In this document: one piece after another, positions 53,558-61,955 of the stretch
Numbering within the stretch: the stretch's first letter is position 1
Layout: every line of letters starts with the position of its first letter
Assembly (NCBI GenBank): GCA_017453125.1
Contig: JAFTKS010000001.1
Location: 58,639-122,638, forward strand
Length of the DNA stretch: 64,000 nucleotides
Origin: Clostridia bacterium
GTDB taxonomy: Bacteria > Bacillota > Clostridia > Christensenellales > UBA1242
Direction of reading: 5' to 3'
The notes under the pieces: generated by a model
What the model was told of the DNA's origin: nothing
The model's database searches: none
Seen by the model: only the letters and a program-made list of their open reading frames with translations
Position numbers and translations under genes: made by a program

Positions 53558-53788
53558 TAGCAAACGACTTACAAACTTACAAAAATTATGTGTCATTTCA
53601 ACGTATAGTTTTCATATTTTTTCGCAAATTAATACATTACTCAAATATCCCTACACGAATAGATTTTCTGTAGCGAATAGTTGAGTCAAATCAATTGACA
53701 AATTTAGACAAAAACACCACACTAAAATAATACTAAAATTATTTTAAATTTTCTTTTACAAAAAAACAAATTCACATAAGGAAGAAAA

Positions 53789-55354
53789 ATGAAAAAAAAT
53801 ATTAAAGTTTATGAAAATGGTCGTTACGTTGACAAAGAAATCAATTATATACCAACCAGATATATAATAGCCATTCTAATTACAATTCTAGAGATTCTAG
53901 GAATCATCGGTTGCGTTGTAGCACTGGCTATATATGTACCATATTTTTACATTGCACTTTTCATAACAGAGATAGTTTCTATCATTACAATAGTAGTCTC
54001 CCAAGGAAATCCCGATTACAAAGTTGCTTGGTTATTCTTTGTTGTAATGTTGCCAATTGTAGGCCTTATGCTATTCCTTATTTTCCACAAAAGAAAATTA
54101 CCAAAGAAAGCCATAAAAAGACTAAAAAATCTTCACGATAGTTATGACTATGATGACACCAAAAACTTCCAAGACCTGAAAAAAATTGACCCATATATCC
54201 ACACACAAGCAGTCTCTCTTTGTCACACAGCGAATGTGCATTTATACAAAAACACCCAACTTGAATATTATCCTCTTGGTGAAGATATGCATCAAGCAAT
54301 GCTTACCGAACTCAACAATGCCAAGAAGTTCATATTCCTTGAATACTTCATCATAGAAGACGGGCAGTTTTGGAAAAGCATACTAGATATTCTTATCGAA
54401 AAAGCCAAAGCAGGTGTTGAAGTCAAACTTGTTTATGACGACATCGGCTGTATGGGAACTCTTCCTGGGAATTATTACAAAACCCTTAGAAAAAAGTATA
54501 ATATTCAAACAGTACTATTTTCAAAACTACGTGCTCAAGCAGATGGCGAATTCAACAATCGTAGCCATAGAAAAATTTTGGTAATAGATGGGCAAGTAGG
54601 ATTTACAGGAGGCGTCAATATAGCCGACGAATATATCAACGAAACTTTGAGATTTGGCCATTGGAAAGATACAGGTATCAAACTATCGGGTGAGGCTGTC
54701 AACGAACTAACAAAACTATTCCTAACAGACTTCTATATCAATACACCTCACACTCCCGAAAACTTCAATAAATATTATATTGCAAAAAACATATCAAACT
54801 CAAACAACTTCGTTATCCCATTCGGCGATGGCCCAAAACCTATATACAACTATGACGTTGGGAAAACTGCAATCATTAATTTACTTTCTCAAGCAAAAGA
54901 TTATGTGTACATTTCAACACCATATTTAATAATAGACAACGAACTAATGAGTGCAATCGAAAATACTGCTCATCGAGGTGTGGATATAAGAATAATCGTT
55001 CCAAATATCCCAGACAAAAAACTAGTATTCAATATGACCAAAAATAGTTGTCGCCAATTAATAAAATCAAACGTAAAAATTTATAAATACACGCCAGGAT
55101 TTATCCACGCCAAACAATATATCGCCGATGATAAATTTGGCATAATCGGAACAATCAATCTAGACTACAGAAGTCTAACTCATCACTTTGAAAATGGTGT
55201 ATGGATTTATGACAAAACTACAATTGAAATCATCAAACAAGATATGTTCAAAGTAATGAATCACTCACATCTTATGAATGAAGAAAAACAAAAAGACAAT
55301 GTCTTTACAAAACTAATCAATATCATTGTAAGATTATTTGCACCACTTTTGTAA
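53789..55354 (+). CDS. cls: Cardiolipin synthase (phospholipase D family)
   Basis: A 521-residue membrane enzyme that joins two phosphatidylglycerol molecules into cardiolipin. Two N-terminal membrane helices lie at about 27-50 and 75-100. Two HxKxxxxD motifs follow: H260-R-K262...D267 and H440-A-K442...D447, each followed by the expected GGxN/GTxNxD segment. AAGGAAG precedes the ATG. The 55370-56341 membrane-protein gene follows after 15 bp and is probably co-transcribed. Confidence 0.94.
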   Translation: MKKNIKVYENGRYVDKEINYIPTRYIIAILITILEILGIIGCVVALAIYVPYFYIALFITEIVSIITIVVSQGNPDYKVAWLFFVVMLPIVGLMLFLIFHKRKLPKKAIKRLKNLHDSYDYDDTKNFQDLKKIDPYIHTQAVSLCHTANVHLYKNTQLEYYPLGEDMHQAMLTELNNAKKFIFLEYFIIEDGQFWKSILDILIEKAKAGVEVKLVYDDIGCMGTLPGNYYKTLRKKYNIQTVLFSKLRAQADGEFNNRSHRKILVIDGQVGFTGGVNIADEYINETLRFGHWKDTGIKLSGEAVNELTKLFLTDFYINTPHTPENFNKYYIAKNISNSNNFVIPFGDGPKPIYNYDVGKTAIINLLSQAKDYVYISTPYLIIDNELMSAIENTAHRGVDIRIIVPNIPDKKLVFNMTKNSCRQLIKSNVKIYKYTPGFIHAKQYIADDKFGIIGTINLDYRSLTHHFENGVWIYDKTTIEIIKQDMFKVMNHSHLMNEEKQKDNVFTKLINIIVRLFAPLL

Positions 55355-55369
55355 TACACGAGGACACAT

Positions 55370-56341
55370 ATGAAAAAAGCAATCAAAAATTTTATAGCAC
55401 TTCCACCACAAACCAAGTCATCAGTATCTGCACTAATATCTGCTATATGGAATAGTGTACTCGCTACCGGTAAATTAGCACTCTCCATATTCAAAGGTAT
55501 TTTCTTCTTGGTTTCGGGAGTCATAAACATCTTCTTTGCCCTAGCAAAACTCGAATGTCATTGGGGTCTTAAAAATTATCACAACCAATCCTTTAAGTAT
55601 AGAAACATCAAAGTCGCATCGTTTCTTTTGGTTGCAGGTATTCAATACTCAATATATATGCTCAGCCTAATATTTTGGAACAGAACAGTTATGCAATATA
55701 CCGACTTTCTGTCAATAAACATAGCATTAATTGCATTTGTCGAGCTTGGATTTGCCATCAAAGGTATGTTTGATATAAAAGACAAGGGACACTATTATAG
55801 GGACATCAAACTCATCAATCTATGTTCAACATTCACCTCCCTTATGTGGGCAGAGGTCGCACTCTTATCTTTTACAACAGGAAGTACCAATATGTTATAT
55901 TGTGGGATTAGTGGCGCAGTTGTTGGACTTGTAATCATCTGCATTTCAATATATATCTTCTTTGCTCCAAAAGTAAGTTTGATAGATAGAAAATATAATT
56001 CTTACAAAAAAGTATCAAAAGACATTCCTGACGAATTTGCAAAAGATATAAAACTAACTTTATCAAAAAGCAAAATATTTGGAGATTACATTTACACCGC
56101 AACCAAGAAAAACGACATCATTGATGGGCAAATAATACGAGGAAGAAACGCTTGGCACACTCTCAACATTTACTACAAAATAGCAATCATCTTGTTCTCT
56201 GAAATCTTAATCTTTGCATACGGAATATGTGCAATAATATATTTTTTCAAAAACCTCAAACTAATAAAAAAACTAGATTCACAAATGCTTGAATTGGGGT
56301 ATGAAAAAATTTCTACTCAAAACGAAACACAAAACACCTAA
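55370..56341 (+). CDS. Polytopic membrane protein, unknown, in operon with cls
   Basis: A 323-residue protein with about seven membrane helices (e.g. GIFFLVSGVINIFFALAK near residue 44, SIYMLSLIFWN, VVGLVIICISIYIFF, ILFSEILIFAYGICAI) and a cytosolic basic stretch around residues 200-245. I recognise no family. GAGG lies before the ATG, 15 bp after cls, so a role in membrane lipid homeostasis is plausible by context only. Confidence 0.65.
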   Translation: MKKAIKNFIALPPQTKSSVSALISAIWNSVLATGKLALSIFKGIFFLVSGVINIFFALAKLECHWGLKNYHNQSFKYRNIKVASFLLVAGIQYSIYMLSLIFWNRTVMQYTDFLSINIALIAFVELGFAIKGMFDIKDKGHYYRDIKLINLCSTFTSLMWAEVALLSFTTGSTNMLYCGISGAVVGLVIICISIYIFFAPKVSLIDRKYNSYKKVSKDIPDEFAKDIKLTLSKSKIFGDYIYTATKKNDIIDGQIIRGRNAWHTLNIYYKIAIILFSEILIFAYGICAIIYFFKNLKLIKKLDSQMLELGYEKISTQNETQNT

Positions 56342-56474
56342 ACAACTTTACCCTTTCAACAACGAGGCGTTAAATATTTTTATGCAAATACCAAACATCA
56401 AAACTAAAGATTATTGTTTTGCAAATTAAATGAATCTTGATATAATCAAAATATAAAAATAAGGAGAATGAAAA

Positions 56475-57629
56475 ATGTCAGAAAGATTTGTATTAAACGA
56501 AACATCATACTTTGGAAGAGGTTCTCGTAGCGAACTTGCTAACGAAATTAAATCCAGAGGATTCAAAAAAGTATTACTTGTAACAGACGAGGCACTAATC
56601 AATTGTGGAGTTGCAGGCAAAGTAACAGACATACTTTCAAAAGCAAAAATCCCTTTCAAAGTTTATTCAGATATCAAACCAAACCCAACTGTAAAAAATG
56701 TTCTTGACGGACTAAAGGTTTGCAAAACGGCCAAAGCAGACGTTATCGTCGCCGTTGGTGGAGGCTCTGTAATTGACACCGCAAAAGGTATTTCAATCAT
56801 TATGACCAACCCAGAAAGGTCAGACGTTGTATCCCTCAATGGTTTATCAAACACAACAAACAAAGGTATGCCACTAATCGCACTACCAACAACTCACGGC
56901 ACAGCAGCCGAAGTAACAATCAATTACGTAATTACAGACGAAACCAAACAAGTCAAGATGGTTTGCGTTGACCCTCACGACATACCTGTTCTTGCAATCG
57001 TAGATAGCGAACTTATGGAAACCCTTCCAAAGTCTACCGCTGCAGCAACTGGCCTAGACGCACTTACTCACGCAGTAGAAGGATATATCACAAAAGGCCA
57101 TAATACTATGGCAGATATGTTCCATATGCGTGCAATTGAACTAATATTTGAAAACCTAAGCAAAGCAGTTAACGAGAAAGACCCAAAAGCCATTGAGAAT
57201 ATGGCACTTGCTCAATACATTGCAGGTATGGGATTCTCAAACGTTGGCTTGGGAATTGTACACTCAATGGCACACCAACTAGGAGCTATTTACGACACAC
57301 CTCACGGAGTTGCAAACGCAATTTTACTACCTACAGTTATGAGATTTAATGGCGTAGTTTGTGCAGATAGATTTAGAGAAATCTTATGCCATATCGGTAG
57401 ACCCGACGCAAGAAATCTAAACGACCAAGACGTTATCAATACATTCGTTTGGATGATTCAAGAACTTTCAAAATCCGTAGGAGTAACACAAACAGTCAAA
57501 GACACAGGCTGTAGAGAAGAAGATATAGAAATGCTTGCCGAAAAAGCAATGCAAGACCCTTGCAAACCAGGCAATCCAAGAGAAGTAACCAAAGAAGACT
57601 TCATCAAGCTCTACAAAGAAGCAATGTAA
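56475..57629 (+). CDS. fucO: Lactaldehyde reductase (iron-dependent alcohol dehydrogenase)
   Basis: A 384-residue group III alcohol dehydrogenase, closely resembling E. coli FucO along its whole length, which reduces L-lactaldehyde to 1,2-propanediol with NADH in fucose/rhamnose fermentation. Dinucleotide-binding VAVGGGSVIDTAKGI and conserved TTHGTAAEVTINYVITDE are present. Iron ligands are D and H in GLDALTHAVEGY and both His in HSMAHQLGAIYDTPHG. AAGGAG precedes the ATG. No fucose or rhamnose genes are adjacent. Confidence 0.9.
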   Translation: MSERFVLNETSYFGRGSRSELANEIKSRGFKKVLLVTDEALINCGVAGKVTDILSKAKIPFKVYSDIKPNPTVKNVLDGLKVCKTAKADVIVAVGGGSVIDTAKGISIIMTNPERSDVVSLNGLSNTTNKGMPLIALPTTHGTAAEVTINYVITDETKQVKMVCVDPHDIPVLAIVDSELMETLPKSTAAATGLDALTHAVEGYITKGHNTMADMFHMRAIELIFENLSKAVNEKDPKAIENMALAQYIAGMGFSNVGLGIVHSMAHQLGAIYDTPHGVANAILLPTVMRFNGVVCADRFREILCHIGRPDARNLNDQDVINTFVWMIQELSKSVGVTQTVKDTGCREEDIEMLAEKAMQDPCKPGNPREVTKEDFIKLYKEAM

Positions 57630-57669
57630 AAAGAACAGTATTTTCACATCTTTGAAATTAGCAAAAAAT

Positions 57670-57702
57670 GAATTAGGACTAACAATGTTCTAATTCTTTT
57701 TT
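57670..57702 (+). terminator. Intrinsic terminator of fucO
   Basis: Stem GAATTAG(G)AC / GT(T)CTAATTC, 7-nt loop, T-run. Confidence 0.8.
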
Positions 57703-57846
57703 AATTCATTATTCAAGCAAATATATACCGAAACAAATTAACAAAGTTGAAAATATTTACCACTTCAAAACACAATCCCAGACCAAATAATTTTACACAA
57801 ACAAACTTATTAACACGAAAACAAATCAACAAATATAACTATTAGA

Positions 57847-57875
57847 TTGATTTTTTATTCTTTCTATGCTATACT
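57847..57875 (+). promoter_or_regulatory. Promoter upstream of the broken tRNA-Arg-like gene
   Basis: TTGATT (57847-57852), exact 17-bp spacer, TATACT (57870-57875). It lies 27 bp before the tRNA-like 5' end. Confidence 0.7.
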
Positions 57876-57901
57876 ACCTTTGCATTTAAAAATTCATACC
57901 C

Positions 57902-57944
57902 GTTCCCTTAGTTAAACGGATATAACTTACCCCTCCTAAGGGTT
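57902..57944 (+). pseudogene. 5' half of a tRNA-Arg(CCU)-like gene, lacking its 3' half
   Basis: Acceptor strand GTTCCCT, linker TA, D arm GTTA-AACGGATA-TAAC and anticodon arm TACCC-CTCCTAA-GGGTT (four good pairs and one T-T) are in register, with anticodon CCT at 57935-57937. No T arm, no AGGGAAC partner for the acceptor strand and no CCA follow; the next bases are TGGTAATCCCACC and a hairpin. The anticodon loop and neighbouring bases (CCTCCTAAG) are identical in the intact tRNA-Arg at 58077-58151. It is therefore either a tRNA split by integration at the anticodon loop or a decayed duplicate. Confidence 0.7.
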
Positions 57945-57962
57945 TGGTAATCCCACCTTTTG

Positions 57963-57994
57963 AAAGCCCTTAAACCCTTGATTTTTAGGGCTTT
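57963..57994. terminator. Hairpin AAAGCCCT / AGGGCTTT
   Basis: An 8-bp perfect stem with a 16-nt loop, extended outward by CCACC / GGTGG. It would end transcripts from the broken tRNA. It overlaps the -35 of the next promoter. Confidence 0.55.
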
Positions 57995-58007
57995 TGGGTG
58001 GTATAAT
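57979..58007 (+). promoter_or_regulatory. Promoter of the intact tRNA-Arg
   Basis: TTGATT (57979-57984), exact 17-bp spacer, TATAAT (58002-58007), with the same -35 as the upstream tRNA-like promoter. Confidence 0.65.
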
Positions 58008-58076
58008 ATATTCCATAAGTTAATAAAAACCATACATTAACCATTTTTACTCCGTTTTTTTAATAATTTTTTATAT

Positions 58077-58151
58077 GTTCTCATAGTAAAAGGGATATTA
58101 CAGCGACCTCCTAAGTCGCCGTTGCAGGTTCGAGTCCTGCTGGGAACACCA
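58077..58151 (+). tRNA. tRNA-Arg (anticodon CCU)
   Basis: Complete 75-nt cloverleaf with encoded CCA. Acceptor GTTCTCA / TGGGAAC (one G-T pair), D arm GTAA-AAGGGATA-TTAC, anticodon arm GCGAC-CTCCTAA-GTCGC with anticodon CCT at 58110-58112, 4-nt variable loop, T arm GCAGG-TTCGAGT-CCTGC, discriminator A, CCA. It reads AGG codons. It lies 53 bp before the HEPN-type gene and within 800 bp of the integrase gene. Its body differs from the broken tRNA-like copy upstream, so they are not recent duplicates. Confidence 0.93.
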
Positions 58152-58203
58152 AATTAGTATCTAAGTTGTTCTTGGATACTATTTTTAATTTTGGAGGCTA
58201 CTA

Positions 58204-58866
58204 ATGGAACTTAATAAGTTTATAAATTGTTTAAAATTCTTGCATTCAAAAATGAGTGAATCTATCACAAACTATTATATTAATGAACGCATTAATGATT
58301 GGTATGAGAAAGACTCAAATCTTTATGCTGTCGTAAAAAACGATTTAGGGCATATTTCCCACGCATTAAAAGAAAGTTATTTGATAACTTTTTCTAAATT
58401 GTTTGATGAAGATTTTAAAGAATCGATTTGTGTCCAAAATTTAATGAAAATTATTCAATCTTGCAAAATCGTCAAAGATGATTTAACACACAAATCACTA
58501 AAAGAATTTGCAACAAAAGTATTATTAATTATTGAAAATACAAAAACTGAACTTAACAACCTTAACACCTGGAGAGATAAATATCTTGCTCACTATGATA
58601 AAAAACTAAGAAATAACGACGCTCTTCTAAAAGAAACAAAGTGCAATGTTGAATTAGTGTTAAATCTTGTTGAAAATGTTTATAATTTATTCAATGATAT
58701 TCTTACTTCGTTAGGCCAGGAAAAAATCTCATCTTCGCATAATACATTTGAAAATTCTATTGATACCTTATTCTTTAATTTTGAACTCGGTGAAAAAGTT
58801 TTACGACAAGAAGGTTATGAAAAATTAAACTCAATAATTTCTACTATTAATTTCCCCAATAGTTAG
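58204..58866 (+). CDS. HEPN/AbiU2-like protein
   Basis: A 220-residue all-helical cytosolic protein. WRDKYLAHYDKK (residues 123-134) carries R124-x5-H130, fitting the Rx4-6H motif of HEPN RNases, here in the R-x-K-x-(L/I)-A-H form typical of AbiU2-like abortive-infection proteins. A long helix follows (VELVLNLVENVYNLFNDIL). An RNase toxin or defence role is inferred. No nucleotidyltransferase antitoxin gene is adjacent. GGAGG lies six bases before the ATG. It sits between the tRNA-Arg and the integrase gene at the tip of the element. Confidence 0.65.
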   Translation: MELNKFINCLKFLHSKMSESITNYYINERINDWYEKDSNLYAVVKNDLGHISHALKESYLITFSKLFDEDFKESICVQNLMKIIQSCKIVKDDLTHKSLKEFATKVLLIIENTKTELNNLNTWRDKYLAHYDKKLRNNDALLKETKCNVELVLNLVENVYNLFNDILTSLGQEKISSSHNTFENSIDTLFFNFELGEKVLRQEGYEKLNSIISTINFPNS

Positions 58867-58926
58867 CCTTTGAACATTATCAATGGTAGGTTATCCAAAT
58901 GATACCTACCATTCTTTGGTTTTATT

Positions 58927-60321
58927 TTAAAATGCTTTTTTAAATATGCTCTCCAACACTTTTTTTGAATTATCTATATCTTTGCAGTAATGCGTATATA
59001 TTTTTAAAGTAGTATTTGGTTTTGAATGCCCAGCCATTTCTGAAACAACATTTACTGGCGCACCATTACTTATTAGTCGTGTAATCCAGCTATGTCTAAT
59101 CTTATGACACGACAAGGGCTTACAATTTGCTTGAGCAAGTGATTTTTTTAATAAATCATTTAAATGATGTGGGAAAACAGCTGTTCCGTCAGTTTTACAA
59201 AATATAAAACCAGATTTATCAAAATTTTTATCTTCTTTCTTTAATAGGTCATATAGTTTTTTAAACTCTTTTAGTTTTTCAAAGAGTAAGCTACACATAT
59301 ATAATTGTCTTTCTGAACCATCTGTTTTAGTTCTTGTTACTATTGTTCCGAATTCTTTATTAATATAAAGCCTATCTCTTTTAATACTTATAATTCTATC
59401 TTCAAAATTAACATCTTCCCATTTTAAACCGCAAACCTCACAACACCTTAACCCTAATGTGGAAAGTATGTAAAGCGGTATTGTCTTAAATAAGTCTGCT
59501 CCTTCTAATGAATATAAAAATCTATCATATTCTTCATTTGAAAGAATTGGGATTTCCTTTGGTGGCTCTCCTGCAATAATATCTTTTAAATAATAACTTG
59601 AAGCATAGTTTGTTTTTATAAGTTCAATTTTTATAGCATAAGTGAAGATTGCACTTAACACTCTTTTATATTTTAAAATTGTTTCTTTTCTATATTTGCC
59701 TTTATATTCAATTTTTTCAAAAAATTCATTAAAATTTAAATCCAATAAATCACATATAATTTTTGCACTTTGTAAATTTATAATTTCACCTTTTCGAGCA
59801 TAGTAAAGAGTCGGTCTTGATATGATTTTTTCCTTATCTGCTCTACGAACACCATAATTCAATATTTTCTTATTAAGAATTTCAATTTTATTCTCTCTCA
59901 CTCTTGCTTTTACTGTGGAATATTCATAATCATTTAATGCAGTAAATAGTTGTTGAACTTCATAGGCTCTAAGATTTATGAATTTTTTATTTCCAAAATG
60001 CTCACTAATTTTTTTAATACATTCAACAGCTCGAACGTAATAACTTTTAGACATTTTTGCAGTTTTAGCTTTAAGCCATTCATTTGCAATTTGGCTAAAA
60101 GTAGCATTTTTTAATTTATGTAAATCTCCACTTTTAACATTTTGTTCCCATTCTTCTCCATAATGGTGCAAAGCCTTTTCTAGTCTTTTACCAGTTAAAT
60201 TTTGGGGATTGTCCCAAGTTGTGCACATAAATTTAGTTTTGCCAAAACTATCTTTCAGTTTTATTTGAATTGAATAATTTATTTTTCCGTTCTTTAACGG
60301 TCTTGGAGTGTATGTTGCCAT
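58927..60321 (-). CDS. int: Tyrosine recombinase (integrase) with inserted helix-turn-helix
   Basis: A 464-residue site-specific recombinase. N-terminal arm-binding region (1-65), core-binding region from ~73, and a catalytic domain with R292 (LGLRCCEVCGL), K332, H406-x-x-R409, H432 and Tyr442 in KIYTHY: all catalytic residues are present. Residues ~140-206 are an insertion that resembles a Cro/CI-type helix-turn-helix (SRPTLYYARKGEIINLQSAK, then DLLDLNFNEFF). It is the last gene of a three-gene minus-strand operon, 2 bp after the preceding gene, and points towards the tRNA end. It is likely to move the element into a tRNA gene. Confidence 0.93.
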   Translation of the reverse strand: MATYTPRPLKNGKINYSIQIKLKDSFGKTKFMCTTWDNPQNLTGKRLEKALHHYGEEWEQNVKSGDLHKLKNATFSQIANEWLKAKTAKMSKSYYVRAVECIKKISEHFGNKKFINLRAYEVQQLFTALNDYEYSTVKARVRENKIEILNKKILNYGVRRADKEKIISRPTLYYARKGEIINLQSAKIICDLLDLNFNEFFEKIEYKGKYRKETILKYKRVLSAIFTYAIKIELIKTNYASSYYLKDIIAGEPPKEIPILSNEEYDRFLYSLEGADLFKTIPLYILSTLGLRCCEVCGLKWEDVNFEDRIISIKRDRLYINKEFGTIVTRTKTDGSERQLYMCSLLFEKLKEFKKLYDLLKKEDKNFDKSGFIFCKTDGTAVFPHHLNDLLKKSLAQANCKPLSCHKIRHSWITRLISNGAPVNVVSEMAGHSKPNTTLKIYTHYCKDIDNSKKVLESIFKKAF

Positions 60322-60323
60322 GT

Positions 60324-60755
60324 TTATAACCTACCTTTACTTTTTTCTTTTTCTATTGCAAGTTTTAAAAACATTTGATGAGATTTTTTTTCATTTTCAC
60401 TAAAAAATGTTTTTGCTTGATATGTTTCAAGTTTTTTGCGTGAATGCGAGAAAGAGAAATCATAAATAGCATCTTCAAATGGAATAAACTCATATTCACC
60501 ATTTTGCGTTTTCTCTACTATTAATTTATCTAATTTTTCTCTCAATAATTTTTCCAAGTCTTCATCTTGAGTTTCTATGCTTTCATAAAACTTTCTTGTA
60601 AATAATCTAACTTTACCACTGTTAGTGTTTCTAAATTGAGCCGATATAAAATACACTGGGTCAATTCCAACGTTTTCCATTAACCAGTTATATTCACGGC
60701 GATAATAATCATCAATATTTAAAATTATTTTTTCTTTAAGTGTTTTTATTTTCAT
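60324..60755 (-). CDS. Hypothetical protein of the integration operon
   Basis: A 143-residue soluble, charged protein I do not recognise. Its C-terminal third is strongly helical and basic (SHSRKKLETYQAKTFFSENE ...). It lies 2 bp before int and 15 bp after the excisionase-like gene, so it is translationally linked with recombination functions. It could be a directionality or accessory factor, by context only. TTTCTCC (GGAGAAA on the minus strand) supplies the ribosome site. Confidence 0.65.
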   Translation of the reverse strand: MKIKTLKEKIILNIDDYYRREYNWLMENVGIDPVYFISAQFRNTNSGKVRLFTRKFYESIETQDEDLEKLLREKLDKLIVEKTQNGEYEFIPFEDAIYDFSFSHSRKKLETYQAKTFFSENEKKSHQMFLKLAIEKEKSKGRL

Positions 60756-60770
60756 AATATTTCTCCTTTA

Positions 60771-60965
60771 TTAGTTAATTTTATTTAAATCTAAATTAAG
60801 AAATTGACACAAACTTTCCATATTAATTAGAAATTTACTGCCAACATTAAGTGTCATGATTTGACCAGTTTTACATAAAACTCTCAGATAATAAGAAGTT
60901 AATGCTGTGTCTTCATCATGACTTTTTAGGATTGCTAATGCTTGATTAATTGTTCTAAATCCCAT
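60771..60965 (-). CDS. Excisionase-like DNA-binding protein
   Basis: A 64-residue winged-helix protein: FRTINQALAILKSHDEDTAL, then TSYYLRVLCKTGQIMTLNVG and SKFLINMESLCQFL, the MerR/Xis-like layout of excisionases. AAAGGAGGTAAT precedes the ATG. It is the first gene of the operon ending in int and should set the direction of recombination. Divergent from the XRE repressor gene at 61221, as in phage-like modules. Confidence 0.8.
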   Translation of the reverse strand: MGFRTINQALAILKSHDEDTALTSYYLRVLCKTGQIMTLNVGSKFLINMESLCQFLNLDLNKIN

Positions 60966-61112
60966 AATTACCTCCTTTATCCCTTAACTCAATCATATTT
61001 TATTTAGGATATGAACCCAAGTAAATTTACCGATGCAAGGGAGTATTTTCTCTGCTTGTTTGCAGGTTTACTTTATTATAGAAAGCAACGACTTCTTATT
61101 TTTTGTAAAAAG

Positions 61113-61153
61113 TCTAGCAAAATGTATGCTTTTGCTTGCTTTATACTGCTAGA
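61113..61153. repeat. Long interrupted inverted repeat in the divergent control region
   Basis: TCTAGCA (61113-61119) and GTAT (61124-61127) pair with ATAC (61143-61146) and TGCTAGA (61147-61153). It lies between the excisionase-like and repressor-like genes, a likely operator or control region of the element. Confidence 0.6.
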
Positions 61154-61220
61154 AATGTTATATTTAGATTATTAAAATTATTGAAATTTGACGTGTTTTG
61201 CACACATTTAAGGTGATTGT

Positions 61221-61838
61221 ATGACTGAATTAGAAAACAAATTATTTAAAATAAGAAAAAGTTTAGGATTAACACAAGAAGAATTATCAAAAAAAGTCGG
61301 TCATAATAGCCGACAATATATTTCAGATATTGAACAGGGAAAAACTAAACCTTCATTTGAGTTTATAATGAAATTAAAAGAAATGTATTATAATAAAAAA
61401 AGAGTTGAACTTGATTTAGACGCTTTATTTGATGAAAATATTAGTAGTTCGCAAATTTCTAGTTATACAAAAGTTCACGATTCTATTTACGATTTAGTTC
61501 CTTATTATGATGAGATTCAACCTGCCGAATACATAGAAAAAGATTTAGAGTCAAATATAGATGTTGTTGACACTAGTATCGCAATAAATATATTTCTTGG
61601 TTCAAGTCTATTTGCAGATGTAATCACTTCGTTAACTAACACTATAAATTATTTGAAAATTATAAATTATTATAAAGAAAAACTGCAAAACACACCACAT
61701 AGCAAGCAAGAGCCAATCAGTAGAAAAATAAAAAAATACAAAAATCAATTTAATAAAAACAAAAGATACTTATATGCAAATTTGATAATGCAAGCAGAAG
61801 GAATTTTACAAGAAAGTAAAAAGCCAGCTAACGATTAG
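61221..61838 (+). CDS. XRE-type regulator, repressor-like
   Basis: A 205-residue DNA-binding protein. Residues 5-58 are a Cro/CI-type helix-turn-helix (LFKIRKSLGLTQEELSKKVG, SRQYISDIEQGKTKPSF). The C-terminal part lacks a LexA-like peptidase motif; a moderately hydrophobic helix (SLFADVITSLTNTINYL, residues ~133-149) and a basic end may serve dimerisation. AAGGTG lies before the ATG. Its position divergent from xis-int suggests it controls element excision. Confidence 0.82.
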   Translation: MTELENKLFKIRKSLGLTQEELSKKVGHNSRQYISDIEQGKTKPSFEFIMKLKEMYYNKKRVELDLDALFDENISSSQISSYTKVHDSIYDLVPYYDEIQPAEYIEKDLESNIDVVDTSIAINIFLGSSLFADVITSLTNTINYLKIINYYKEKLQNTPHSKQEPISRKIKKYKNQFNKNKRYLYANLIMQAEGILQESKKPAND

Positions 61839-61849
61839 CTGACTTTTTT
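61818..61849. terminator. Intrinsic terminator overlapping the stop codon
   Basis: Stem CAGCTAA / TTAGCTG with loop CGA, flanked by A-run and T-run. The second arm includes the regulator's stop codon. Confidence 0.8.
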
Positions 61850-61955
61850 GATTTTACGTTTGAAACTGCGATTCATATTTTGTTAGGACATTTTATAACG
61901 AAAAGTATTTTTGCGTGTTTCAGCCCTAATTGAGAGTGCGTGAGATATAACCGAA

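Larger units (their letters stand above)
57630..58076. other. 447-bp non-coding junction region
   Basis: It contains the fucO terminator, two tRNA-type promoters, the broken tRNA-Arg-like sequence and a long hairpin, each listed separately. No ORF is supported here. The change from chromosomal to accessory DNA probably lies within it. Confidence 0.6.

Noticed and set aside
57902..57957. Reading the upstream tRNA-like sequence as a functional tRNA
   Set aside because: No T arm, no acceptor partner strand and no CCA; TGGTAATCCCACC cannot be folded into a T arm in register.
61011..61175. Plus-strand ORF of about 54 codons in the xis-repressor control region
   Set aside because: AGGAT directly abuts the ATG with no spacing, the frame crosses a large inverted repeat and the divergent promoters, and the composition is not coding-like.
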